Shown: piece by piece, positions 34,591 through 43,189 of the stretch
Position numbering within the stretch: position 1 is the stretch's first letter
Layout: every line of letters begins with the position of its first letter
DNA from: Pokkaliibacter plantistimulans
GTDB taxonomy: Bacteria > Pseudomonadota > Gammaproteobacteria > Pseudomonadales > Balneatricaceae
Assembly: GCF_046844695.1 (NCBI RefSeq)
Contig: NZ_CP177354.1
Span: 5,394,001-5,458,000, forward strand
Length of the DNA stretch: 64,000 nucleotides
Direction of reading: 5' to 3'
Translations under genes and position numbers: made by a program
Notes under the pieces: generated by a model
Seen by the model: the letters and a program-made list of their open reading frames with translations, nothing else
Databases searched by the model: none
What the model was told of the DNA's origin: nothing

Positions 34591-36360
34591 ATGACCGAAC
34601 TTCCGCGGCAACGCCCTTCCACTCCGCTGCTGGATCAGATTGATCAGCCCGCCGCGGTTCGTCAGTTGCCCGCCAGCGACCTGCCACTGCTGGCAGATCA
34701 GCTACGTCGCTATCTGCTGTGGAGCGTCAGTCAAAGTGGCGGCCATTTCGGTGCGGGCTTGGGTGTGATCGAGCTGACCATTGCCCTGCACCACGTATTG
34801 AACCTGCCTCACGACCAACTGATCTGGGACGTGGGCCACCAGGCCTATCCGCACAAGGTCCTCAGTGGGCGCCGTGATGCGCTCGTTCAGATCCGTCAGG
34901 CTGAAGGACCAGCGCCTTTTCCCAGCCGGGATGAAAGCCCTTATGATGCGTTCGGTGTTGGCCACTCGAGTACATCCATTAGTGCCGGATTAGGTATGGC
35001 CATTGCCTTTGGCCGTCAGACTGTGCGACCTGAAGAGATCCCCCCCCGGGTTGTCTGCGTCATCGGCGATGGTGCCTTTACTGCTGGTATGGCGTTCGAG
35101 GCCATCAATCACGCAGCCCAGACTGGCGTGGACCTGACGGTCATCCTCAACGACAACGATATGTCGATCTCACCTAATGTTGGCAGTCTGGCCACTTACC
35201 TGGACTCCAGCCATGCAGGAGAATTGTTCACTGCACTGGGCTTCAGCTACCACGGCCCCCTTGACGGCCATGACCTGACGCACCTCCCCCAGCAGCTCGA
35301 TAACATCATTCACCAACCAGGCCTGCATCTCATCCATGTTCTGACTCGTAAAGGGAAGGGATTTACACCGGCAGAAGCAGACCCCGTCGGCTTCCATGCC
35401 ATCGCTAAGCTGGAGCCTGCAAGCACGACAGACGCCAAGGGGCCGAAATACAGCCGCATATTCAGTGACTGGATTTGCACCATGGCAGCACAGGATCAGC
35501 GACTACTCGCCATTACCCCGGCCATGCGCGAAGGCTCCGACCTGATCGCCTTTTCACAACAATTTCCTGAGCGCTACTTCGATGTCGGCATCGCCGAACA
35601 GCATGCTGTGACACTGGCTGCCGGCATGGCCTGCGCCTCAGCCAAACCGGTCGTCGCCATCTACTCCACCTTCCTGCAACGGGCGTATGACCAGCTAATC
35701 CATGACGTTGCCATCCAGAATCTGGACGTATTATTTGCCATTGATCGTGCTGGTCTGGTCGGTGAAGACGGCCCAACGCATGCGGGCGTCTACGACATCA
35801 GCTTTTTACGCTGCATTCCCAATATGCTGCTGCTCTGCCCGTCTGACGAAGCAGAGACCCGCGCAGCTCTGACCACTGCTTATCACTACCCCGGACCCGC
35901 GGCAGTGCGCTATCCACGCGGACATGGTCCAGGCAATCTGCCCGACCACAGCCTGCCGCAACTCCCCCTGGGTAAGGCCAGGACCCTTTATCACGGTCAA
36001 CGAATTGCTGTGCTGGCCTTTGGCCCGATACTGCATGACATCAAAGAGGCAGCGCTGGAACTGAATTGCAGCCTGGCAGATATGCGCTTTGTTAAGCCAT
36101 TGGACGCAGAGCTACTGGAGCGCTGGATGCAAACTCACGAACAGATTGTGACAATTGAAGAGCATGCCATCGCTGGAGGTGCTGGATCGGCCGTTGCTGA
36201 GCATCTGCTAAACAAGGGTTATATGGGACGGATTACTCATCTAGGCATAGAAGATCGCTATATTCCTCATGGCTCCGCCGAACAGCAGCGACAGTGGTGC
36301 AGTCTGGACCGAATCAGCCTCAAGCGACGACTGGAAGCACTACTGGCGATCTCAGAGTAA
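34591..36360 (+). CDS. dxs: 1-deoxy-D-xylulose-5-phosphate synthase, short form
   Basis: A 589-residue thiamine-diphosphate enzyme that starts the MEP isoprenoid pathway from pyruvate and glyceraldehyde 3-phosphate. VGHQAYPHK, GDGAFTAGMAFEA with NDNDMSIS (ThDP/Mg binding), DVGIAEQHAVT and DRAGLVGEDGPTHAG are all intact. It is about 30 residues shorter than E. coli Dxs (620). The missing part maps to one place: between SPNVGS and LFTALGFSYHGPLDGHD only about 14 residues remain where E. coli has about 50, a segment largely disordered in known structures. It is co-transcribed behind ispA with a 27-bp gap. Confidence 0.96.
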   Translation: MTELPRQRPSTPLLDQIDQPAAVRQLPASDLPLLADQLRRYLLWSVSQSGGHFGAGLGVIELTIALHHVLNLPHDQLIWDVGHQAYPHKVLSGRRDALVQIRQAEGPAPFPSRDESPYDAFGVGHSSTSISAGLGMAIAFGRQTVRPEEIPPRVVCVIGDGAFTAGMAFEAINHAAQTGVDLTVILNDNDMSISPNVGSLATYLDSSHAGELFTALGFSYHGPLDGHDLTHLPQQLDNIIHQPGLHLIHVLTRKGKGFTPAEADPVGFHAIAKLEPASTTDAKGPKYSRIFSDWICTMAAQDQRLLAITPAMREGSDLIAFSQQFPERYFDVGIAEQHAVTLAAGMACASAKPVVAIYSTFLQRAYDQLIHDVAIQNLDVLFAIDRAGLVGEDGPTHAGVYDISFLRCIPNMLLLCPSDEAETRAALTTAYHYPGPAAVRYPRGHGPGNLPDHSLPQLPLGKARTLYHGQRIAVLAFGPILHDIKEAALELNCSLADMRFVKPLDAELLERWMQTHEQIVTIEEHAIAGGAGSAVAEHLLNKGYMGRITHLGIEDRYIPHGSAEQQRQWCSLDRISLKRRLEALLAISE

Positions 36361-36370
36361 TCCGGCAAAC

Positions 36371-36393
36371 AGCCGCCATAGAGCATGGCGGCT
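36371..36393 (+). terminator. Hairpin between dxs and ribA (convergent)
   Basis: A perfect 9-bp stem, AGCCGCCAT (36371-36379) and ATGGCGGCT (36385-36393), loop AGAGC, lies 10 bases past the dxs stop. The T-tracts on both sides are poor, so it may serve both convergent genes weakly. Confidence 0.6.
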
Positions 36394-36412
36394 TTGATGG
36401 CGGTTAAAGCTA

Positions 36413-37024
36413 TCAGTCCTGATGGTGCTGCAGCGGTACTTCAAACATATGTCCCAGCTTACCTGCCTTGGTCGCCAGATAGTGGGCATTGTGTACATTA
36501 CGTCCAACCTGCAAAGGTACACGCTCCGCGATATTGATGCCGAAGCCCTGCATAGCCTTCACCTTGCGCGGATTGTTGGTCATCAGGCGTAGTGACTTGA
36601 TATTGAGATGCTCAAGCATCGGAATACAGATACTGTAATCGCGCATGTCCGCCGCAAAGCCCAGTCGCTCGTTCGCCTCGACCGTATCCGCACCCTGGTC
36701 TTGCAGATTATAGGCACGAATCTTATTCAGCAGACCAATACCTCTGCCTTCCTGACGCACATAGAGCAATGCTCCGCGCCCTTCTTCAGCGATAGCCTGT
36801 AAAGCGGCCTCCAGCTGGAAACCACAGTCACAACGCAGACTGAACAAGGCATCCCCGGTCAGACACTCAGAATGGATACGCCCCAGCACAGGCTCACCAT
36901 CACCCACAGCGCCTAACGTCAGCACCACATGCTCCTTGCCCGTCTGCTCCTCTGCAAAGCCATGCATAGTAAACACCGCCCATGGCGTAGGTAACCGGGA
37001 TGAAGCGACATAACGTATCGTCAC
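36413..37024 (-). CDS. ribA: GTP cyclohydrolase II
   Basis: A 203-residue stand-alone RibA that opens GTP to the first riboflavin precursor. The zinc cysteines are at 54, 65 and 67 (SECLTGD, RCDCG), the same positions as in E. coli, followed by RQEGRGIGLLNKI and NNPRKV. The start is the GTG at 37022-37024 with AGAGG upstream; the frame extends a further 84 bases without homology. It is the last gene of the riboflavin cluster, 106 bp after pgpA, and supplies the activity lacking in RibBA. Confidence 0.95.
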   Translation of the reverse strand: MTIRYVASSRLPTPWAVFTMHGFAEEQTGKEHVVLTLGAVGDGEPVLGRIHSECLTGDALFSLRCDCGFQLEAALQAIAEEGRGALLYVRQEGRGIGLLNKIRAYNLQDQGADTVEANERLGFAADMRDYSICIPMLEHLNIKSLRLMTNNPRKVKAMQGFGINIAERVPLQVGRNVHNAHYLATKAGKLGHMFEVPLQHHQD

Positions 37025-37130
37025 TGCTTTATTTCCTCTTGAACTCAGTTGCGCTTGCCAGTCCTGCTGCAGGATTGTCTGGCCATCACGTCTTCGCCGA
37101 CCATGCAAACGCGGCCTGTAATGTCTTCAC

Positions 37131-37625
37131 TCAAAATAACTGCCAGAGCAAATAGCTCAGTTGCACTGCCACCCAGGCAAACATCCCGGCAACAATGTCA
37201 TCCAGCATGATGCCCCAGCCACCATGTACCTTGGCATCCAGCACGCGAATGGGCCAGGGCTTGGCAATATCGAACAGGCGAAACCAGAAAAAGGCCAGCA
37301 GCAAGGCATAACTGGTATCTGGTGCCGCAATCAGGGTAATGCCATAGCCAACAAATTCGTCCCAGACAATACCGGGGTGATCATGCACCCTGAGGTCTCG
37401 GGCGGTTTTGTCACACACATAGATACCAACCAGCGACGCCACCAGCAGAATGATCAGGTAAGGCATCAGCGAGTACTGCATCGCCAGCCAGACAAAAGGG
37501 ACAGCCGCCAGCGTCCCTACTGTACCCGGAGCTTTGGGTGACAGTCCGCTGCCAAAACCAAATGCCAGAATGTGCGCAGGATGACGCCAGATACTGATCG
37601 GTAACGGGGGGTAATGCTTGGCCAT
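37131..37625 (-). CDS. pgpA: Phosphatidylglycerophosphatase A
   Basis: A 164-residue inner-membrane phosphatase that makes phosphatidylglycerol. GSGLSPKAPGTVGTLAA, WDEFVGYGITL and FWFRLFDIAKPWPI are family signatures, with about four membrane helices. It lies 36 bp after thiL, the usual nusB-thiL-pgpA order. Confidence 0.95.
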   Translation of the reverse strand: MAKHYPPLPISIWRHPAHILAFGFGSGLSPKAPGTVGTLAAVPFVWLAMQYSLMPYLIILLVASLVGIYVCDKTARDLRVHDHPGIVWDEFVGYGITLIAAPDTSYALLLAFFWFRLFDIAKPWPIRVLDAKVHGGWGIMLDDIVAGMFAWVAVQLSYLLWQLF

Positions 37626-37661
37626 AATGTCGTCGTATACGGGTGCGTTGGAAAGATGGGG

Positions 37662-38630
37662 TTAGAAATGCTGAAATCCCAGATGTGCTGGCAAAGAAAA
37701 TTCTTCGCCATCCAGAGCCATGCGCAATCCGGTACGATGAGTAATGGTGCCAATACGAGTGAGTGGCACCTGCAGGCGTTGCAGTTCTCGCAGCATGTTA
37801 GCCTCATCGGCCGGATTAACCGTGAAGCACAGCTCAAAGTCTTCACCGCCGGTCAGCGCCTTCAGCAACGCATCCTGCCTTGGCATTGTCGCCAGCAGCG
37901 GCTCCGAGAGCGGCACATGCTGAAGTTCCAGCTCAGCGCCCATGTGACTGCGTTGCAGAATATGTTGCAGGTCACCCAGCAAACCATCGGATATATCAAT
38001 CACTGCTGACGCATAGGGACGCAACAACCGCCCCATTTCCACCCGTGGCGTGGGACGATAGAAGCGCTCGAGCAGATAACTATCAGTAGCAGATAACAAG
38101 GAAGGGGGATTAAGTGCCAGAGCCAATCCGGCAGCAGAGTCACCCAGACTGCCGCTGACATAGATATGATCCCCAGCATAGGCACCATCACGACGCAGTG
38201 CCTGACCGACCGGAATCCGGCCATGCACTTGTACCGTCAGCGTAAGAGGCCCGCGTGTGGTATCTCCACCCACCAGAGAAAGATGAAACTCCCCCGCCAG
38301 CTGCGCCAGACCACGCGAGAAGCCCTCAAGCCAGCTTTCATTGACGCTCGGTATCGTCAACGCGAGCGTAAACCAGACAGGCTCCGCCCCCATCGCAGCC
38401 AGATCACTCAGATTAGCCGCCAGTAACCGATAGCCGATGTCCTCAGCAGCAGCATCAACGGGAAAATGCACCCCGCTGACCATGGTATCCATCGATACCG
38501 CCAGCTGTTCACCGGGGCGCAAATTCAGCAGGGCGCAGTCATCACCGATACCGAGGATGACGCCCTGCCCACACTGCAATGACTCGCTCTGGAAGAAGCG
38601 ATGAATGAGATCGAACTCGGAGAGCGCCAT
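37662..38630 (-). CDS. thiL: Thiamine-monophosphate kinase
   Basis: A 322-residue kinase that forms thiamine diphosphate, the cofactor of Dxs. ILGIGDDCALL, MVSGVHFP and VGGDTTRGPLTL are the N-terminal ATP/Mg motifs; IDISDGLLGDL and TGGEDFELCFTV follow. It starts 11 bp after nusB. Confidence 0.95.
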   Translation of the reverse strand: MALSEFDLIHRFFQSESLQCGQGVILGIGDDCALLNLRPGEQLAVSMDTMVSGVHFPVDAAAEDIGYRLLAANLSDLAAMGAEPVWFTLALTIPSVNESWLEGFSRGLAQLAGEFHLSLVGGDTTRGPLTLTVQVHGRIPVGQALRRDGAYAGDHIYVSGSLGDSAAGLALALNPPSLLSATDSYLLERFYRPTPRVEMGRLLRPYASAVIDISDGLLGDLQHILQRSHMGAELELQHVPLSEPLLATMPRQDALLKALTGGEDFELCFTVNPADEANMLRELQRLQVPLTRIGTITHRTGLRMALDGEEFSLPAHLGFQHF

Positions 38631-38641
38631 GAAAGCCAGAA

Positions 38642-39112
38642 TCAGGCAGGGCGATTGTTGCGCTGAGTTTCTGCTGCACGCAGTTCACGCGCTACCCGGT
38701 CCAGCACACCATTGATGTACTTGTGGCTGTCAGTAGCACCAAACAACTTGGCCAACTCAACACACTCATTGATGACCACCCGGTAAGGCACTTCCAGACG
38801 GAAAGCCAACTCATAGGCACCCATCCGCAGAATGCATTTTTCTACCGGGTCCAGATCTTTCAGAGCTCGGTCCAGCTTTGGCTGCAAATGCACATCCAGA
38901 TCAGCCACCTTGGCCGGCACACCATGCAACAGCTCACGGAACAGGGTCAGATCCGTTTTCGACATGTCATTGTCAGTGCGGAACTGCACCTCAATGTCGG
39001 TCAGATTGCCACCCGCCAAGCTCCATTGATACAAAGCCTGCAGGCTGAACTGGCGGGCGTTGCGCCGCTTGTTAGCTAACGCCTCTTTTTTGACCGGCTT
39101 ATCCTGGCTCAT
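38642..39112 (-). CDS. nusB: Transcription antitermination protein NusB
   Basis: A 156-residue helical RNA-binding protein that, with S10, binds boxA of rRNA transcripts; two boxA-like sites are in the rrn operon of this window. ARQFSLQALYQWSL, EKCILRMGAYEL and INECVELAKLFGATDSHKYINGVLD are family segments. Its ATG overlaps the ribH stop by four bases (ATGA). Confidence 0.96.
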   Translation of the reverse strand: MSQDKPVKKEALANKRRNARQFSLQALYQWSLAGGNLTDIEVQFRTDNDMSKTDLTLFRELLHGVPAKVADLDVHLQPKLDRALKDLDPVEKCILRMGAYELAFRLEVPYRVVINECVELAKLFGATDSHKYINGVLDRVARELRAAETQRNNRPA

Positions 39113-39588
39113 GCATCTGCCTCCAGCTGCTTGAGCATGCTGACCATTTCGATCGCGCCCAAAGCGGCCTCAGCGCCTTTGTTGCCTGCTTTAGTACCAG
39201 AGCGCTCAATGGCCTGCTCGATACTGTTCACAGTGATAATGCCGTTCATGACGGGAATACCACTATCCAGACCTACTTTGGTCAGGCCCTTGGCAGATTC
39301 AGAGCAGACATACTCGAAATGAGGAGTGCCCCCCCTAATCACTGCCCCCAAAGCAATGATGGCGTCATCACGCTTCTGCTCGGCCACTTTCTGCGCAGCC
39401 AGTGCGATTTCGAATGCACCGGGCACATAGACAACGCGAATATTGTCTTCGCTCACACCATGACGTTTCAGGGTATCGATAGCGCCTTCCAGCAGGCTAT
39501 CCACCACAAAGCTATTAAAGCGGGCCACCACAATGGTGTAACTACCAGTCACTCTGGTGAAGTCCCCTTCGATTCGTTTAACGCTCAT
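39109..39588 (-). CDS. ribH: 6,7-dimethyl-8-ribityllumazine synthase
   Basis: A 159-residue capsid-forming enzyme for the penultimate step of riboflavin synthesis. VVARFNSFVVDSLLEGA, VPGAFEIALAAQ, LGAVIRGGTPHFEYVC and NGIITVNS are the active-site segments; the catalytic His is in THFEYV-like TPHFEYV. It lies 19 bp after ribBA. Confidence 0.97.
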   Translation of the reverse strand: MSVKRIEGDFTRVTGSYTIVVARFNSFVVDSLLEGAIDTLKRHGVSEDNIRVVYVPGAFEIALAAQKVAEQKRDDAIIALGAVIRGGTPHFEYVCSESAKGLTKVGLDSGIPVMNGIITVNSIEQAIERSGTKAGNKGAEAALGAIEMVSMLKQLEADA

Positions 39589-39607
39589 AAGTTATCCGTT
39601 CCGACAC

Positions 39608-40720
39608 TCAATCTTCAGCTTCAACATATTCAACAATTTCCAGGTCAAAGCCAGAAATCGCGGTAAATTTGACCGGGCTCGACAGCAGACGCATCTTGCC
39701 TACTCCCAATGCGCGTAAAATCTGTGATCCGGTACCCACGGTCTGATACACCCCAGACACGCCGCCTTCACGCTGTGCCACCCGGCTTCGTTTCGGATGG
39801 ACAAAACTCTCCAGCGCTGCTCCCAGGTCTTCACATTGCTGCCCTGCGAGCAGCACTGCCACGCCAGAGCCTGCTTCAGCGATAGCCTGCAACGAGCTGC
39901 GCATTGTCCACTTACCGGGCGACTGCACACCGATAATATCGCGCATTACTTCTGCCATGTGCACACGCACCAGTGTCGGCTCAGCCGCATTGATTTCACC
40001 ACGCACCAGGGCCAAATGCGATTTTCCCTGAATGCGATCAAAGAAAGTCACGGCTTTAAAAGCACCAAATTCTGTTTGTAACTCAGCCTCTGCTACCTGC
40101 TCGATCGTCCTCTCATGCAGAGTACGATAGTGGATCAGATCAGCGATCGTGCCGATCTTTAGATCATGGGTTCGAGCGAACTCTTCCAGATCAGGACGGC
40201 GGGCCATGCTGCCATCTTCATTCATGATCTCGACGATAACCGACGCCGGAGTCAGCCCTGCCAATCTGGCCAGATCACACCCTGCTTCAGTGTGCCCTGC
40301 CCTTGAAAGTACCCCACCGGGCCGTGCCATCAACGGGAATATATGCCCAGGTTGCACGATGTCTTCCGGACGACTATCGGCATTCACGGCTACCTGCACA
40401 GTACGGGCGCGATCTGCAGCAGAAATGCCGGTGGTAACGCCCGTTGCCGCCTCAATAGAGACCGTAAAGTTGGTGGCATAAGGCGTACCGTTCGCACTGA
40501 CCATCAATGGCAGTTTGAGATACTCGCAACGTTCACGCGTCAGTGTCAGGCAAATCAGACCACGGGCATACTTGGCCATGAAGTTGATATGCTCTGGAGT
40601 GACCTTATCGGCTGCCAGAATCAGATCGCCTTCATTTTCACGGTCCTCATCATCCATCAGAATGACCATCTTACCCTGACGGATATCTTCGATGATCTCC
40701 TCAACACTGTTAACGCTCAT
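39608..40720 (-). CDS. ribBA: RibBA: DHBP synthase with a degenerate GTP cyclohydrolase II domain
   Basis: A 370-residue protein. The N-terminal half (1-205) is an intact 3,4-dihydroxy-2-butanone 4-phosphate synthase with MDDEDRENEGDLI at 22-34 and RAGHTEAGCDLA. The C-terminal half aligns with GTP cyclohydrolase II, but the zinc-binding SECLTGD and RCDCG motifs are gone; VHMAEVMRDIIG stands in their place. So only the RibB activity is expected, and the separate RibA at 36413-37024 supplies the other. The start is the ATG at 40718-40720 with AGAGG. This domain decay is known in several proteobacteria. Confidence 0.93.
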   Translation of the reverse strand: MSVNSVEEIIEDIRQGKMVILMDDEDRENEGDLILAADKVTPEHINFMAKYARGLICLTLTRERCEYLKLPLMVSANGTPYATNFTVSIEAATGVTTGISAADRARTVQVAVNADSRPEDIVQPGHIFPLMARPGGVLSRAGHTEAGCDLARLAGLTPASVIVEIMNEDGSMARRPDLEEFARTHDLKIGTIADLIHYRTLHERTIEQVAEAELQTEFGAFKAVTFFDRIQGKSHLALVRGEINAAEPTLVRVHMAEVMRDIIGVQSPGKWTMRSSLQAIAEAGSGVAVLLAGQQCEDLGAALESFVHPKRSRVAQREGGVSGVYQTVGTGSQILRALGVGKMRLLSSPVKFTAISGFDLEIVEYVEAED

Positions 40721-40778
40721 TCGCGAACCTCTGTTAAGTCTTGCGTTATCCCTGCCATCGCAAGGCACCGGACGTCAC

Positions 40779-41444
40779 TCAGCGACGCCGCATAAATCCA
40801 TGTTGCAGCAAGGTCGACATTGACACACCTGCCGCTGATTCAGGCTCGTTGGCAGCACTATTCAGCATGCGCTCCAGATACCGCGCCAGAACGTCCACCT
40901 CAAGGTTGACCCTGGAGCCCTGCCTGAGGCTGCTCAGCGTGGTCATATCTGCCGTATGAGGCACGATGTTCAATTCAAACAGCAGGTCTTCCACTGCATT
41001 GATGGTCAGACTCACACCATCAACACAGACAGATCCTTTGCGCGCCAGATAACGAGCCAGCATCACGGGCGACTCAATCTGTACCCACAGAGAACGGGCA
41101 TCACGACGCACATCACGGATGACGCCAACAGCATCAACATGACCGCTGACCAGGTGGCCGCCCAGACGTGTAGTCAGTAACAACGCCTTTTCCAGATTGA
41201 CACGCTGACCGACGGTCCATTCTGGCAGCGTGGTATGCTGCAAAGTCTCACGCGAAACATCCGCAACAAACTGCCGCCCCTGTAGCGCAACCACTGTCAG
41301 ACAGACGCCCTGCGTGGCGATAGAATCCCCCAGACGCACATCGCTGAAATCCAGTGTGTCACTGGCGATGCTCAGTTGCAGATCCCCGCCTTGACGGGTA
41401 ATTTGCTGCACCGTTCCTAACGCTTCAATTATTCCTGTAAACAT
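40779..41444 (-). CDS. ribE: Riboflavin synthase alpha chain
   Basis: A 221-residue protein with two lumazine-binding repeats (1-97 and 98-205), starting MFTGIIEALGTV. SIATQGVCLTVV and GSVCVDGVSLTIN are the paired active-site segments, and GHVDAVGVI joins the barrels. It dismutates two lumazines to riboflavin. It is 23 bp after ribD and 58 bp before ribBA. Confidence 0.96.
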   Translation of the reverse strand: MFTGIIEALGTVQQITRQGGDLQLSIASDTLDFSDVRLGDSIATQGVCLTVVALQGRQFVADVSRETLQHTTLPEWTVGQRVNLEKALLLTTRLGGHLVSGHVDAVGVIRDVRRDARSLWVQIESPVMLARYLARKGSVCVDGVSLTINAVEDLLFELNIVPHTADMTTLSSLRQGSRVNLEVDVLARYLERMLNSAANEPESAAGVSMSTLLQHGFMRRR

Positions 41445-41467
41445 TCTAGTACAGCGCTCAATTCCAG

Positions 41468-42598
41468 CTAGTCGGCTACCTGTGGTAAAGCGGTAATACG
41501 CCAGTCTTCACCCACCTGACGCATATCCTGAATCGTCAGGCGCAGCTTCTCCTGCATCTGCTGCAGCGGCAGATTCAGCAACGGGCGAGCCAGGCTGCCC
41601 AATAATACCGGCGCCATATAGATCACCAGCTCATCCACCAGCCCAGCGCTGACAAAAGCACCCGCCAATGTAGCACCCGCCTCCACCAGCACCTCGTTGC
41701 AACCAAGTGCGGCCAGCTGTCGCAGTAAAGCCTGCAAATCCAACCCTGTAGAAGAGCGAGGCAAGCTCAGACTTTGCACTCTCGTTACCAACTCTTCCAC
41801 CAGCTGTGCTGAGCCATGCGCCAGCACTACCTCGCCTGCACTCTGCAACAAACGGCAGTCTGGGTGGGTAGCAAGGCGCTGATGACTATCTAGCACTACC
41901 CGCAACGGTTGCCGCTCGCCGCGCCGAGCACAGGTCTCGGCATCCAGCCCGGCTTCTGCCAGCCTGACCGTCAATGCTGCGTTGTCGGAAAGCACGGTAT
42001 CAATACCGCTCACCACGGCGGAACTGCGTGCACGAAGGCGCTGCACATCGGCGCGCGCCGCCGCACCGGTAATCCACTGACTTTCACCGGAAGCCATCGC
42101 GGTACGACCATCGAGACTCATGGCCAGCTTGACTCTTACGTAAGGCAACCCGGTCGACATGCGTTTGATAAAGCCGGGGTTCAGGGCGCGTGCCTGGCTT
42201 TCCAGCAGACCCCAGCTGACCTCAATGCCATGAAACGCCAGTATTCCGTGTCCCTTACCACTGACCAGTGGATTGGGATCCTGCATGGCACTCACTACCC
42301 GTGCGACACCCGCCCTCACCAGACCTTCGGCACAAGGTGGAGTACGACCATAATGGGCACAGGGCTCCAGACTGACGTAGGCTGTTGCCCCCTTGGCAGC
42401 CTCACCGGCCATGCGCAGCGCATGAACTTCTGCGTGAGGTTCACCTGCGCGCTCATGAAAGCCTTCACCAATCACCTGGCCATCTTTGACCAGCACACAA
42501 CCTACGCGAGGATTGGGATCGGTGCTGTACAGGCCACGCTCCGCAAGATGCAGGGCGCGACTCATGTAGGCAGTATCGGTAGCGCTCCAGCTAGTCAA
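41468..42598 (-). CDS. ribD: RibD: riboflavin-specific deaminase/reductase
   Basis: A 376-residue bifunctional enzyme for the second and third riboflavin steps. The N-terminal deaminase has the zinc motif HAEVHAL and the LEPCAHYGRTPPC segment; the C-terminal reductase has VKLAMSLDGRTAMASGESQWIT and LVEAGATLAGAFVSAGLVDE. It overlaps the nrdR stop by 8 bases. Confidence 0.96.
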   Translation of the reverse strand: MTSWSATDTAYMSRALHLAERGLYSTDPNPRVGCVLVKDGQVIGEGFHERAGEPHAEVHALRMAGEAAKGATAYVSLEPCAHYGRTPPCAEGLVRAGVARVVSAMQDPNPLVSGKGHGILAFHGIEVSWGLLESQARALNPGFIKRMSTGLPYVRVKLAMSLDGRTAMASGESQWITGAAARADVQRLRARSSAVVSGIDTVLSDNAALTVRLAEAGLDAETCARRGERQPLRVVLDSHQRLATHPDCRLLQSAGEVVLAHGSAQLVEELVTRVQSLSLPRSSTGLDLQALLRQLAALGCNEVLVEAGATLAGAFVSAGLVDELVIYMAPVLLGSLARPLLNLPLQQMQEKLRLTIQDMRQVGEDWRITALPQVAD

Positions 42599-43073
42599 GG
42601 GATGCTCCCTTCTGTTCCGGCTCCTGACTGGTCAGCATTTCGATTTCTTTCTTGAATTCTTCGATATCCTGGAAATCACGATATACCGAGGCAAAACGCA
42701 CGTAGGCAACCTGATCCAGCTTGCGCAGCTCATTCATCACCGCCTCGCCCAACCAGCGGGAACCCATTTCCCGCTCGCCAGTGGCGCGCAACTGCTGCTT
42801 TATTCGAGTGATAGCGGCTTCCACCGCCTCCGTGGATACCGGTCGTTTTTCCAGCGCACGCTGCATACCGGCTCGGAGTTTAGGCTCATCAAACGGCTGC
42901 CGGCTGCCATCCTGCTTGATGATGTGAGGCATAACCAGTTCAGCCAGCTCGTAAGTTGTGAAACGTTCGCCACAGACCAGACACTCCCGTCGCCGACGGA
43001 CCTGTTCACCTTCAGCCACCAGACGAGAATCCGTTACCTTGGTTTCCTGAGCACGGCAGAATGGACAGTGCAT
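42591..43073 (-). CDS. nrdR: Transcriptional repressor NrdR
   Basis: A 160-residue regulator of ribonucleotide reductase genes. The zinc ribbon cysteines are at 3, 6, 31 and 34 (MHCPFC and CLVCGERF), followed by an ATP-cone domain (about 46-136). The start is the ATG at 43071-43073. It heads the riboflavin operon, as in many gammaproteobacteria. No NrdR-box pair is visible in front of it. Confidence 0.96.
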   Translation of the reverse strand: MHCPFCRAQETKVTDSRLVAEGEQVRRRRECLVCGERFTTYELAELVMPHIIKQDGSRQPFDEPKLRAGMQRALEKRPVSTEAVEAAITRIKQQLRATGEREMGSRWLGEAVMNELRKLDQVAYVRFASVYRDFQDIEEFKKEIEMLTSQEPEQKGASLD

Positions 43074-43143
43074 GAACGCGCACACCTTACTTAAAGAGCG
43101 AAGGGCGACATTGTAACTGAGATTGGCATAAGCCCCAACAAAA

Positions 43144-43164
43144 ACGGCCGGAAAATCCGGCCGT
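43144..43164 (-). terminator. glyA terminator
   Basis: A perfect 9-bp stem, ACGGCCGGA (43144-43152) and TCCGGCCGT (43156-43164), loop of three, followed on the minus strand by TTTTGTTGG. It lies 25 bases past the glyA stop and separates it from nrdR. Confidence 0.88.
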
Positions 43165-43189
43165 CTGGTGCGTCTGACTCAGCGTAGCA

